In this document: in pieces, positions 1 through 6,893 of the stretch
Position numbering within the stretch: position 1 is the first letter of the stretch
Layout of the letters: each line of letters starts with the position of its first letter
Source of the DNA: an uncultured Ruminobacter sp.
GTDB taxonomy: Bacteria > Pseudomonadota > Gammaproteobacteria > Enterobacterales > Succinivibrionaceae
Direction of reading: 5' to 3'
Assembly (NCBI GenBank): GCA_900767005.1
Contig: CAAFXL010000237.1
Coordinates: 1-9,825 of the forward strand
Length of the DNA: 9,825 bases
Program-made: the position numbers and the translations under genes
The notes under the pieces: model-generated
The model's database searches: none
What the model was told of the DNA's origin: nothing
Seen by the model: the letters and a program-made list of their open reading frames with translations, nothing else

Positions 1-176
1 ATACAAAAATCCCGCAATTTAAAGAATTAATAATCGATGTGCTTTCGCAAGACCCAAGGCCAAGTTATAAAAAGAATGAAACTTCAGATAGAGTTTATGG
101 AGTTCTACTTTATAACATTAATGTTTTATGGAAAGTAAAAAATAATGAAATAATCATAATAGATTTAGAAGTTTAG
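1..176 (+). CDS. trmO: TrmO (TsaA/YaeB) tRNA methyltransferase, C-terminal end only
   Basis: This is the 3' end of a gene entering from the left edge; the frame starts at base 3 and the stop is TAG at 174-176, giving the last 57 residues. The segment contains IPQFKELIIDVLSQDPRPSY and, further on, the pattern VYGVLLYNINVLWKV. This matches the C-terminal domain of E. coli TrmO (there LAQDPRPAYRKGE and FNVRWRV), not the catalytic TsaA-like beta-barrel, which lies outside the window. TrmO uses S-adenosylmethionine to methylate N6-threonylcarbamoyladenosine at position 37 of certain tRNAs. Its stop codon overlaps that of the convergent gene by four bases. The identification rests on recalled family similarity over a short stretch, but the DPRP motif and its surroundings are distinctive. 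Confidence 0.82.
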   Translation, partial: TKIPQFKELIIDVLSQDPRPSYKKNETSDRVYGVLLYNINVLWKVKNNEIIIIDLEV

Positions 177-1078
177 CTTCTATTATTTGCCATATTATTA
201 AGTAATTCTTTTAAATCTGTATCATCAAATTTAAAGCCTGTTTGAATTAATTTAGTTGGCGTCATTGGCGTACTATCAATAAATGGAGAAGCAAGATCTC
301 CTTTAGTAATCGAGATTAAACTTTTAGGGATTTTAAATAATACTTTTTTATTAAATGATGACGCAAGTGCCGTTGCAAAATCCTTTTGGGTATTAGCATT
401 AGTAGTTGCGATATTAACCGCTCCTTTAATTTTTGAGCATCTAATTATATGAACAATTGAACGAACTGCGTCATGAACACTAATCCATGGCAAATATTGT
501 TTACCATTACCAATAATTGCTCCTAATCCCAATTTAAAAGGAGTCTTTATATTCTTATAAATTCCACCTTCTTTACCAACTACTACTCCAAAACGCAGTA
601 ATACTACACGGCATGGAGTTGATTTACAGCCTTCATAAACACTATTTTCCCAATCCATGGCAAGATTTCCACAAAAAGACCCACCAAGACCTTCAGCACT
701 TTCACTAATTAAATGCTTTTTACTGCCATAAATACTAGAAGCTGAGGCACTAATAAATACTTGTGGAAATTTTTTATATTCTTTTAATTCTTTACAAAGA
801 TTTTTAGTGTAATTAACTCTTGATGAAATTAATTCATGCTTTGATTGAAAAGAAAATGATCTTTTAAAAAGTGGAGAACCTGCTAAATTAATCACTACAT
901 CAGGATGTGGCGTATCTTCATTAATTTCACTAATAATCTCAATATTACTTAGAGAATCATAAATCTTTCGGGCAACTTTAGGTCTTCTCGTTAATAAAAT
1001 TAACTCAACTTCAGGTGATAATGTTTTAATAATATTTTGAGCAATAAAACCTGTTGCACCAGTAATTAAAATTCTCAT
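173..1078 (-). CDS. yfcH: TIGR01777-family SDR epimerase (YfcH-like)
   Basis: This 301-residue protein has the usual length of the YfcH/TIGR01777 atypical short-chain dehydrogenase/epimerase family. The N-terminus has the Rossmann dinucleotide-binding motif GATGFIA (residues 7-13), in which the third glycine of GxxGxxG is Ala. VINLAGSPL, an SASASSIYG segment, LRFGVVVGKEGG, and PFKLGLGAIIGNGKQYLPWI followed by VHDA are all family hallmarks, and the C-terminus resembles the DUF1731 tail. It is presumed cytosolic and NAD(P)-binding, but the substrate is unknown for the family. The start is the ATG at 1076-1078; only a weak ribosome site precedes it. It lies downstream of pta on the same strand, but two hairpins intervene, so it is probably transcribed separately. 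E. coli yfcH also lies in the ackA-pta chromosomal neighbourhood. Confidence 0.88.
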   Translation of the reverse strand: MRILITGATGFIAQNIIKTLSPEVELILLTRRPKVARKIYDSLSNIEIISEINEDTPHPDVVINLAGSPLFKRSFSFQSKHELISSRVNYTKNLCKELKEYKKFPQVFISASASSIYGSKKHLISESAEGLGGSFCGNLAMDWENSVYEGCKSTPCRVVLLRFGVVVGKEGGIYKNIKTPFKLGLGAIIGNGKQYLPWISVHDAVRSIVHIIRCSKIKGAVNIATTNANTQKDFATALASSFNKKVLFKIPKSLISITKGDLASPFIDSTPMTPTKLIQTGFKFDDTDLKELLNNMANNRS

Positions 1079-1125
1079 AATTAATAAAAATAGATCAAAA
1101 AATTTAGCTAAAATTAATGGGTTAA

Positions 1126-1178
1126 ATCATTTATAAAAGTCTTTTTATCAATTTATAAAACTTTTAAGAATATGGCAA
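1126..1178 (-). promoter_or_regulatory. possible yfcH promoter with a duplicated -10-like element
   Basis: Read on the minus strand, TTGCCA (1173-1178) lies 15 bp before TATAAA (1152-1157), a shorter spacing than the ideal 17. A near copy of the downstream element follows: TTTTATAAATTGAT at 1147-1160 and TTTTATAAATGAT at 1126-1138 form a direct repeat offset by about 22 bp, each carrying TATAAA. Either could serve as a -10 for yfcH. The background is so AT-rich that chance matches are expected. Confidence 0.28.
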
Positions 1179-1221
1179 TAGTTTAATAAATTAAGAGTGA
1201 TAAAGTTTTATTTTTTATGAA

Positions 1222-1247
1222 AAAGGGTGACAAATTTGTCACCCTTT
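1222..1247 (-). terminator. pta terminator hairpin (perfect 26-bp palindrome)
   Basis: Bases 1222-1247 form a perfect inverted repeat centred between 1234 and 1235, with a GGGTGAC/GTCACCC core. Read on the minus strand, the arm ends in CCC followed by five T (1225-1221), so it has the form of an intrinsic terminator 25 bp after the pta stop. There is no T-run on the plus side. Confidence 0.7.
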
Positions 1248-1250
1248 ATG

Positions 1251-1271
1251 AAAAATCTAAATTAGATTTTT
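1251..1271 (-). terminator. first, AT-only hairpin directly after pta
   Basis: AAAAATCTAA (1251-1260) and TTAGATTTTT (1262-1271) are perfect inverted arms around one base, starting one base after the pta stop codon. On the minus strand the stem ends in five T. It is weak because it is almost all A-T, and it precedes the GC-richer hairpin at 1222-1247, so the pair may act as a tandem terminator or as a 3'-end mRNA protector. Confidence 0.45.
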
Positions 1272-1272
1272 A

Positions 1273-3408
1273 TTATGCCTTAGCATCGTCGATTTGCTTA
1301 GACTGAATTGCAGTAATAGCAATAGTATAAACGATATCATCAACTAGAGCACCACGAGAAAGGTCATTTACAGGCTTTCTCATACCCTGAAGCATAGGTC
1401 CAATTGATACTAAGTTAGCACTTCTTTGAACAGCTTTGTAAGTAGTATTACCAGTATTTAAGTCTGGGAATATAAATACAGTAGCCTTACCAGCAACTGG
1501 TGAATTTGGAGCCTTAGAAGCAGCAACGTTAGCCATAATAGCCGCATCGTACTGTAATGGACCATCAATAACTAGATCTGGACGCTTTTCCTTAGCAAGT
1601 TTAGTTGCTTCTCTAACCTTATCAACATCAGCACCCTTACCAGAAGTACCAGTTGAGTAAGAAATCATCGCAACACGTGGATCAATACCAAATGCCTTAG
1701 CAGTATCAGAAGACTGAATAGCAATTTCAGCTAATTGTTCAGCAGTTGGATCTGGGTTAATAGCACAGTCACCATATACTAGAACCTGTTCTGGTAATAG
1801 CATAAAGAATACTGATGATACTAATGAAGAACCTGGAGCAGTCTTAATGATCTGTAGAGGTGGACGAATAGTATTAGCTGTAGTATGAACTGCACCTGAA
1901 ACTAGACCATCAACTTCGTTGTTTTCGATCATCATAGTACCAAGTACTACGTTATCTTCTAACTGTTCACGAGCAGCTTCTTCAGTTAAGCCCTTAGACT
2001 TACGTAGTTCAACTAAACGAGCAACGTAGTTTTCACGGTTCTTAACTGGATCAATGATTTCAACGCCATCACCTAGAACTACGCCTTGTTGTTCTGCAAC
2101 AAGCTTGATGTCATCAGGATTACCAAGTAATACTGGAGTTGCAATGCCTCTCTGAGCACAGATTGCAGCTGCCTTGATGGTTCTTGGTTCATTACCTTCT
2201 GGTAGAACAATACGCTTCTTAGCAGATCTAGCAAGTTCAGTTAACTTGTATCTAAATGCAGCAGGGCTTAATAGGCGAACGTGAGAAGTTGTTTCAGTTA
2301 AGCTATTAATCCATTCATGATTGATATTTGAAGCAACATAATCAGCAATACTATTAATTCTTTCCTTATCATCAGCAGGAATTTCGATATTAAAGTGTTG
2401 TAGATTGATTGCAGTCTGCCATGTATGTTCTTCAGTTTGAAGAATAGGTAGACCAGTTGCAAATGCTTGCTTACAAAGTTTTGCAACGTTTTCATCTAGA
2501 TTGTAGCCACCAGTTAATAGTAAAGCACCAATCTTAGTACCGTTCATTGCAGCAAGAGCAATAGAAATAATAATATCTGATCTATCACCAGAAGTTACTA
2601 ATAATGAACCTGGCTTAATGTATTCAACCATGTTCTGAACGTCACGAGCACAGAATACAACATCGTTTAAACGACGAGTAGTCATTTCGCCTTCGTTAAG
2701 AACCTTAGCATTTAAGAACTTAGCAAGATCAGAAGCACGAGCTGCATTTAATTGAGCATTCCAAGGAATAGTTGCTAAAACTTTAGCTACACCATCTAAA
2801 TTTAAATCGTTTAGATTAAATTGAGAAGCGTTTGCAGATTCTAGCTGAGTTGGAACACCATTAATATCAACCTTAGCACCGATCTTATTAATAATACAAC
2901 CTAAGATACGCTTATGAGTTGCATCACCAAAACTATTGCATGCTAATTCTAACTTTTCTTTTAGTTCGCTTACTGAACTATTACCTGGCTGAGTTACAAA
3001 AATAATATCAGCATCAATACCGCTTGCAATCTGAGCATTTAAAGAACTGGCAAATGGATGCTTTTCAATTGGTACTAGACCTTCAACAACAATTACGTCA
3101 GCGTTTGAGCTTTCTTTTTGTTTTTCAAAGTTTGCGATAATTTCTTCTAGTAGAGTAGAGGTATCACCACTACTTACTAAAGATTCCATATGAGAAGCTT
3201 CTAATGGTTCTAAAAGATTTAATTCTGAAGCAGCTTTGATTACTGCAGTACTTGCTTCAGGTCCTAAATATGATGGCTTCGGTTGTGCAACTGGTTTGAA
3301 GAAGCTTACTTTTACTCCTTCACGTGCGATAGCTCTTACAAGACCTAAACTAATTGAGGTAACGCCAACGCCAGTGCCAATCGGGATAAGCATAATAGTG
3401 TGTGCCAC
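1273..3408 (-). CDS. pta: phosphate acetyltransferase (long Pta, E. coli type)
   Basis: The enzyme interconverts acetyl-CoA plus phosphate with acetyl phosphate plus CoA, the first half of the Pta-AckA acetate pathway in the cytosol. The 711-residue length matches the long gammaproteobacterial form (714 in E. coli). The N-terminal BioD-like P-loop region begins with MLIPIGTGVGVTS (residues 6-18). The middle DRTGG-type regulatory domain includes MNGTKIGALLLTGGY, and the catalytic PTA/PTB domain fills roughly residues 385-705, with RIVLPEGNEPRT, DGLVSGAVHTTANTIRPPLQ, YGDCAINPDP, SYSTGTSG and FPDLNTGN. The start codon is GTG (3408-3406), with AGGGGA (3420-3415) six bases upstream, which fixes this start. 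Downstream are two hairpins. ackA, usually immediately upstream in the same operon, is not in this window. Confidence 0.97.
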   Translation of the reverse strand: MAHTIMLIPIGTGVGVTSISLGLVRAIAREGVKVSFFKPVAQPKPSYLGPEASTAVIKAASELNLLEPLEASHMESLVSSGDTSTLLEEIIANFEKQKESSNADVIVVEGLVPIEKHPFASSLNAQIASGIDADIIFVTQPGNSSVSELKEKLELACNSFGDATHKRILGCIINKIGAKVDINGVPTQLESANASQFNLNDLNLDGVAKVLATIPWNAQLNAARASDLAKFLNAKVLNEGEMTTRRLNDVVFCARDVQNMVEYIKPGSLLVTSGDRSDIIISIALAAMNGTKIGALLLTGGYNLDENVAKLCKQAFATGLPILQTEEHTWQTAINLQHFNIEIPADDKERINSIADYVASNINHEWINSLTETTSHVRLLSPAAFRYKLTELARSAKKRIVLPEGNEPRTIKAAAICAQRGIATPVLLGNPDDIKLVAEQQGVVLGDGVEIIDPVKNRENYVARLVELRKSKGLTEEAAREQLEDNVVLGTMMIENNEVDGLVSGAVHTTANTIRPPLQIIKTAPGSSLVSSVFFMLLPEQVLVYGDCAINPDPTAEQLAEIAIQSSDTAKAFGIDPRVAMISYSTGTSGKGADVDKVREATKLAKEKRPDLVIDGPLQYDAAIMANVAASKAPNSPVAGKATVFIFPDLNTGNTTYKAVQRSANLVSIGPMLQGMRKPVNDLSRGALVDDIVYTIAITAIQSKQIDDAKA

Positions 3409-3447
3409 TTGGTATCCCCTTTTAACAGCATGAGATAAAATGTTAAA

Positions 3448-3476
3448 AATATATCGATTTGGTTACGATATCCCAA
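3448..3476 (-). promoter_or_regulatory. predicted sigma70 promoter of pta
   Basis: On the minus strand TTGGGA (3476-3471) and TATATT (3453-3448) are separated by 17 bp, close to the TTGACA/TATAAT consensus. Transcription would start near 3441, leaving a leader of about 33 nt that contains the AGGGGA ribosome site. The inverted repeat at 3482-3516 lies directly upstream of the -35. Confidence 0.5.
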
Positions 3477-3481
3477 GCATA

Positions 3482-3516
3482 AAAACATTATTGTTATGGT
3501 TTAACCATAATGTTTT
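3482..3516. repeat. imperfect inverted repeat upstream of the pta promoter
   Basis: TTATGGTT (3494-3501) and AACCATAA (3503-3510) form a perfect 8-bp inverted repeat around one T. The outer arms AAAACATTA (3482-3490) and TAATGTTTT (3508-3516) extend it with a few unpaired bases. It sits just upstream of the predicted pta -35, at about -41 to -75 from the expected start, so a protein operator is the likeliest role; the regulator is not identifiable by eye. Confidence 0.45.
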
Positions 3517-3684
3517 AATGCAAAAAAAATTAGACAATAGCTTACTGCCTAATGGTTATTATTGTACTATTAGTTCTAATTTTTATCAAATATTTGAGCC
3601 TTTAAAAATCAATTATAATATTGATTTGAGCGTTATCTCTCGCCTTTATTTTTAGGAAATTTTGAAAGAGTAATAAATCATAAA
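3517..3684. other. pta-yfbV intergenic DNA without a supported gene
   Basis: This is the central part of the 387-bp gap between the divergent pta and yfbV. The open frame at 3440-3655 has no recognisable family motif, lacks a good ribosome site and overlaps the pta promoter, so I do not call it. The stretch contains one further inverted repeat, AAATCAAT (3606-3613) with ATTGATTT (3620-3627) around a TATAAT loop. I find no remnant of acetate kinase here. Confidence 0.6.
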
Positions 3685-3745
3685 AATCCTGTAAAATTTA
3701 AATAAATTTGTAAGGATTATTATTGATTAATCCATGCAATAATCC
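3685..3745. repeat. cluster of AATCC/GGATT inverted repeats before yfbV
   Basis: Four copies of one pentamer occur in 61 bp: AATCC at 3685, GGATT at 3714, AATCC at 3729 and AATCC at 3741. They combine as AATCCT/AGGATT (3685-3690 with 3713-3718, with inner AAATTT arms), GGATT/AATCC (3714-3718 with 3729-3733) and GGATTATT/AATAATCC (3714-3721 with 3738-3745). The cluster ends about 10 bp before the -10 of yfbV, so an operator array is plausible. Confidence 0.4.
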
Positions 3746-3752
3746 ATTATTT

Positions 3753-3761
3753 TGATATAAT
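3753..3761 (+). promoter_or_regulatory. extended -10 promoter element of yfbV
   Basis: TGATATAAT is a full match to the extended -10 form TGnTATAAT. No convincing -35 lies 16-18 bp upstream, which is usual for extended -10 promoters. Transcription would begin near 3768, about 28 nt before the yfbV ATG. Confidence 0.55.
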
Positions 3762-3795
3762 TTTGTAGTTTATTTTTAGTGACTGGTAATTAATA

Positions 3796-4251
3796 ATGAT
3801 TTTTAAGACTTTAAAAGATGGAGCTAAATTTGCAACCCTTTGGCCTAATCTTCCCATACTAAATAATGTCTTTAAAGAAGGATATATTGTTAGAGCTGTA
3901 AATTTTTCTAAAAAAGCATTACCGCCAATTATTGCTCTATTTATCGTATGGTATTTTTGTTATATAAAGTTTATTTATATTAGTTATAGTTCTTATGTCT
4001 TTTTTTCAGCAATTTTTGTAATTTCTATAAGCTTACTTACTCATATGGGGTTACTTTATTTTTTAGGTAAAAAAGCCCAAGCTTTTTTACCTAAAAAGAC
4101 CAAGAATTGGTATCAGGACATTTGTAAAGAAATTGATACTACCGCCAATTTAAATCCCACATATTTAGACCTTGCTAAAGCTCTAAATAAGGTAAAACAA
4201 GAGCAGGATAAAAATAAAGATAAAAAGTTTAATTTTTGGGAAAAGCTTTAA
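3796..4251 (+). CDS. yfbV: YfbV family (UPF0208/DUF412) membrane protein
   Basis: This 151-residue inner-membrane protein matches the YfbV/UPF0208 family in length and layout. A cytosolic N-terminus has a TLWPNLPILNNVF segment (compare TWPLEKRLAPVF in E. coli). It is followed by VNFSKKALPPIIALF leading into a first hydrophobic helix (about 41-60), then a second (about 67-90) with LLYFLGKKA, and FLPKKTKNWYQDICKEI. The tail is charged and Lys-rich. In E. coli a role in Ter macrodomain insulation has been reported for YfbV; I do not infer more here. The ATG at 3796-3798 has no clear Shine-Dalgarno. Two stops in a row (TAA TAG) end it. In E. coli yfbV lies immediately next to, and divergent from, ackA-pta; here it neighbours pta directly. 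Confidence 0.85.
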   Translation: MIFKTLKDGAKFATLWPNLPILNNVFKEGYIVRAVNFSKKALPPIIALFIVWYFCYIKFIYISYSSYVFFSAIFVISISLLTHMGLLYFLGKKAQAFLPKKTKNWYQDICKEIDTTANLNPTYLDLAKALNKVKQEQDKNKDKKFNFWEKL

Positions 4252-4295
4252 TAGAAATTTTAATAACTGAGAAATTCTAGCATTACCATTACATT

Positions 4296-4351
4296 GATGT
4301 TTAGATGTTTAGATGTTTAGATGTTTAGATGTTTAGATGTTTAGATGCTTA
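4296..4351. repeat. tandem octanucleotide repeat (GATGTTTA)7
   Basis: There are six perfect head-to-tail copies of GATGTTTA (4296-4343) and a seventh copy with one change, GATGCTTA (4344-4351). The array lies 44 bp after the yfbV stop and 32 bp before the shared terminator, so it should be in the yfbV 3' UTR. Because eight is not a multiple of three, an open frame through it meets TAG (plus) or TAA (minus) every 24 nt in every frame, so it cannot be coding. Confidence 0.95.
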
Positions 4352-4383
4352 AAAGACGTAAAAATGTAAATAATAATGAAGAT

Positions 4384-4424
4384 TTAAAGGCTCTTTAAAT
4401 TAGGAAAATTTAAAGAGCCTTTAA
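4384..4424. terminator. bidirectional terminator between yfbV and pflA
   Basis: Perfect 18-bp arms (4384-4401 and 4407-4424, core AAAGGCTCTTT) enclose a 5-nt loop. The plus side continues into a T-rich stretch (TTATTATTGTTCTT). The minus side continues as TCTTCATTATTATTT. It suits the convergent yfbV and pflA transcripts. Confidence 0.85.
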
Positions 4425-4504
4425 TTATTATTGTTCTTATTATCGTTTTCACTACTAAATTAAAAGTTAGTAGTTAAAGAATAAAGAAAAACTAAAACAC
4501 TAAA

Positions 4505-5275
4505 TTAATGCACATTTGAGTGATATTGCGATAACAATTCTCTTAAATGTTGCATAGTTTCAGCTTTAGGAGGTTTAATGTTTTCAAGTTGATATGGGTC
4601 ATTAAAGAATGCCCATTTATGTTTACCTAGTTCATGGTAAGCAAGTAACTCTACTCTTTCAACACTATCACCAAGTTCCTGAATAAACTTACCCATAGCA
4701 TGAGCGTTTGCATCATCATCAGTGTAAGTAGGAACAACTACTAATCTAATCCACATCTTTTTATTATGTTCTTTTAGATAGCGAGCAAATGCTAAAGTAT
4801 ACTTATTAGTTTTTTTAGTTAGTTTTTTATGGATTTCATCATCCATACATTTTAAATCTAATAAGAAAGTATCAGTTTCATTAATTAGGTCAATTTGGTC
4901 TTGATTATATTGGACAAAATAACCATTAGTATCAAGGCAGGTAGTAAAACCTGCTTTATGAACTTCCTTAAATAGTGCAGCCACAAACTTTGCTTGAATT
5001 GATGCCTCACCGCCAGTTGCGGTTACACCGCCACCTGATGCCTTAAAGAAAGGAGCATAAGTTTTAATTTCCTTCATTAATTCATCAACTGTAGTTACAT
5101 TACCTTTTGAAGCATCCCAAGTATCACGGTTATGGCAATAAATACACTTAAAATTACAACCTTGGAAAAAGACTAGATATCTAATTCCTGGGCCATCTAC
5201 AGTACCGCCAGTTTCAATTGAATGAATTCTCGCGGTTAATTGAGAGGTTTGAGTTTCTTGATTGGTGTTTTCCAT
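4505..5275 (-). CDS. pflA: pyruvate formate-lyase activating enzyme (radical SAM)
   Basis: PflA is a cytosolic radical S-adenosylmethionine enzyme that installs the glycyl radical on pyruvate formate-lyase under anaerobic conditions. The CNFKCIYC motif (Cys40, Cys44, Cys47) is the C-x3-C-x2-C iron-sulphur site. It is preceded by GTVDGPGIR and followed by HNRDTWD, the GGGVTATGGE segment (81-90, with the GGE motif), CLDTNGYF, LLDLKCMDDEIH and ELLAYHELGKHKW, all close to E. coli PflA. At 256 residues it is about ten longer than E. coli PflA (246), with the extra residues at the N-terminus. The ATG at 5275-5273 has AAGAGG (5286-5281) five bases upstream, so this longer start is well supported. 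Its substrate gene pflB, normally just upstream, is not here; hldE is instead, behind a hairpin. Confidence 0.95.
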   Translation of the reverse strand: MENTNQETQTSQLTARIHSIETGGTVDGPGIRYLVFFQGCNFKCIYCHNRDTWDASKGNVTTVDELMKEIKTYAPFFKASGGGVTATGGEASIQAKFVAALFKEVHKAGFTTCLDTNGYFVQYNQDQIDLINETDTFLLDLKCMDDEIHKKLTKKTNKYTLAFARYLKEHNKKMWIRLVVVPTYTDDDANAHAMGKFIQELGDSVERVELLAYHELGKHKWAFFNDPYQLENIKPPKAETMQHLRELLSQYHSNVH

Positions 5276-5299
5276 TTTGACCTCTTATGTTGCTAAATA

Positions 5300-5340
5300 A
5301 ACTAAAGACTAGTAAGTAAACGTTAAATTAGTCTTTAGTT
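5300..5340 (-). terminator. hairpin between hldE and pflA
   Basis: Twelve-base perfect arms, AACTAAAGACTA (5300-5311) and TAGTCTTTAGTT (5329-5340), surround a 17-nt loop. On the minus strand the stem begins 10 bases after the hldE stop and runs into TTTATTTAG, so it looks like an hldE terminator. It ends only about 25 bases before the pflA ATG, so a pflA promoter must overlap it, or the hairpin attenuates read-through. Confidence 0.55.
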
Positions 5341-5350
5341 ACAATTATTT

Positions 5351-6784
5351 TTAATTTTTACTAGTTTCTAAAATCTTCTTAACTACATTAGTGGTTGAGC
5401 AACCATCTTTAAATGATAAGATTTTAACTTCGCCACCATTAGCGGTTACTTCTTCATATCCTGCAATTTCCTGTGGTTTATAGTCGCCACCTTTAACTAG
5501 AATATCAGGAAGAACTTCTGAAATTAATTCTCTTGGAGTATCTTCACCAAATGGCACTACCCAATCTACAGCTTTTAATCCTGCTAAAACATCCATTCTT
5601 TCAGATAGTTTATTAATTGGTCTAGTTGGTCCTTTTAGTCTTGATATTGATTCATCAGTATTAACTGCAACTATTAATCTATCACCTAAAGCTCTTGCTT
5701 CATTTAAGTATTGAATATGACCAGAATGCAAAATATCAAAGCAGCCATTAGTCATAACAATTTTTTCATGAGCAAGTTTTGCGGTTTTTACTATTTGTAA
5801 TAGAGTTTCTTTTGAAACTACACCGCTTGTTGGGAATGGTTCTTTAGTTAAGGTTTGAGCTAGTTCCTGAGGAGAAACGGTGCTAGTACCAACTTTACCA
5901 ACTACAATACCAGCTGCTTTATTAGCAATATTACAAGCCTCAGGTAAAGAGGAACCTGCTGCTAAAGCAGCTCCTAATGTACCAATTACCGTATCACCAG
6001 CACCTGTAACATCAAATACTTCCTTTGCTTCAGTTGGAAGGGTAATTGCTTCCATACCAGGTCTAATTAAGGTCATACCATTTTCAGAACGAGTAACTAA
6101 TAAAGCTTCAATACCAAAATCTTTAATTAATTTTAAACCTTTCTTAACTAAGTCTTCTTCAGAAGTAACTTTTCCGACAACTGCCTCAAATTCACTCATA
6201 TTAGGAGTTAATAAGGTAGCTCCTCGATATTTCTCAAAATCAGTTCCTTTTGGATCAATTAGCACTGGTACTTTTTCATTTCTTGCAATTTCAATCATTC
6301 TTGAAACTGATACTAAAGCACCTTTCCCATAATCTGAGCAAATCATAACTTTTGATTTCTTAATATTATCACGTAGTTTAGAAAGAATTGGAGCTTGGTC
6401 AATTCCTTTAATTTCATCCTCAAAATCAAGACGAATTAATTGCTGACTACGACTTAAAATTCTAAGTTTAGTAATAGTTGGATGTTCTTTAGTTACCACA
6501 AAATCAGTATTAACGAATGAATCTTTTAATGATTTTTCAAGTTTAGTAGCAGGTTCATCATCACCAACTACACCAATTAAAGTAGCATTTGCACCTAATG
6601 AAGCAATGTTAAGGGCAACATTGGCAGCTCCCCCTGCTCTATCTTCACGATCTGTAACTTTTACAACAGGTACTGGAGCTTCAGGAGATATACGATTACT
6701 TGAACCTTTCCAATAACGATCAAGCATAACATCACCAATAATTAATACATTGGCATTACTAAATTGAGGAAGTAAATTTTGCAT
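5351..6784 (-). CDS. hldE: bifunctional heptose kinase/adenylyltransferase HldE (RfaE)
   Basis: HldE phosphorylates D-glycero-beta-D-manno-heptose 7-phosphate at C1 and adenylylates the heptose 1-phosphate, giving ADP-heptose for the LPS inner core. The 477 residues equal E. coli HldE. The N-terminal PfkB/ribokinase domain (about 1-318) carries GDVMLDRYW (17-25), RAGGAANVALN (49-59) and the DVTGAGD signature (258-264) with Asp264 as expected catalytic base. The C-terminal nucleotidyltransferase domain (about 340-477) has TNGCFDILHSGH (345-356) with the HxGH motif at 353-356, LKGPTRP, ILVKGGDY and a closing DGCSTTNVV. Both halves look intact. The ATG at 6784-6782 has only a weak ribosome site. 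The presence of HldE argues for a heptose-containing LPS or LOS. Confidence 0.97.
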   Translation of the reverse strand: MQNLLPQFSNANVLIIGDVMLDRYWKGSSNRISPEAPVPVVKVTDREDRAGGAANVALNIASLGANATLIGVVGDDEPATKLEKSLKDSFVNTDFVVTKEHPTITKLRILSRSQQLIRLDFEDEIKGIDQAPILSKLRDNIKKSKVMICSDYGKGALVSVSRMIEIARNEKVPVLIDPKGTDFEKYRGATLLTPNMSEFEAVVGKVTSEEDLVKKGLKLIKDFGIEALLVTRSENGMTLIRPGMEAITLPTEAKEVFDVTGAGDTVIGTLGAALAAGSSLPEACNIANKAAGIVVGKVGTSTVSPQELAQTLTKEPFPTSGVVSKETLLQIVKTAKLAHEKIVMTNGCFDILHSGHIQYLNEARALGDRLIVAVNTDESISRLKGPTRPINKLSERMDVLAGLKAVDWVVPFGEDTPRELISEVLPDILVKGGDYKPQEIAGYEEVTANGGEVKILSFKDGCSTTNVVKKILETSKN

Positions 6785-6893
6785 ATTAATAATCTTAAAA
6801 TTTTAAAGTTTTATTATTTTTCTATCTTCCTATATAGTAGATACACATTAAGTAACTTATTTATGTATCCATCCATAAAAAGATATTCTCTAA

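Noticed and set aside
3606..3627. Possible FNR site from the TCAAT...ATTGA dyad
   Set aside because: The half-sites are inverted relative to TTGAT-N4-ATCAA and the spacing is wrong.
3440..3655. 71-codon plus-strand open frame between pta and yfbV
   Set aside because: It has no Shine-Dalgarno, begins inside the pta promoter, has no family-like motif and consists of residues expected from AT-rich noncoding DNA; it also contains two inverted repeats.
5880..6332. 150-codon plus-strand frame inside hldE
   Set aside because: It is the antisense shadow of the HldE kinase domain, with repetitive Ser/Pro/Ala composition and no ribosome site.
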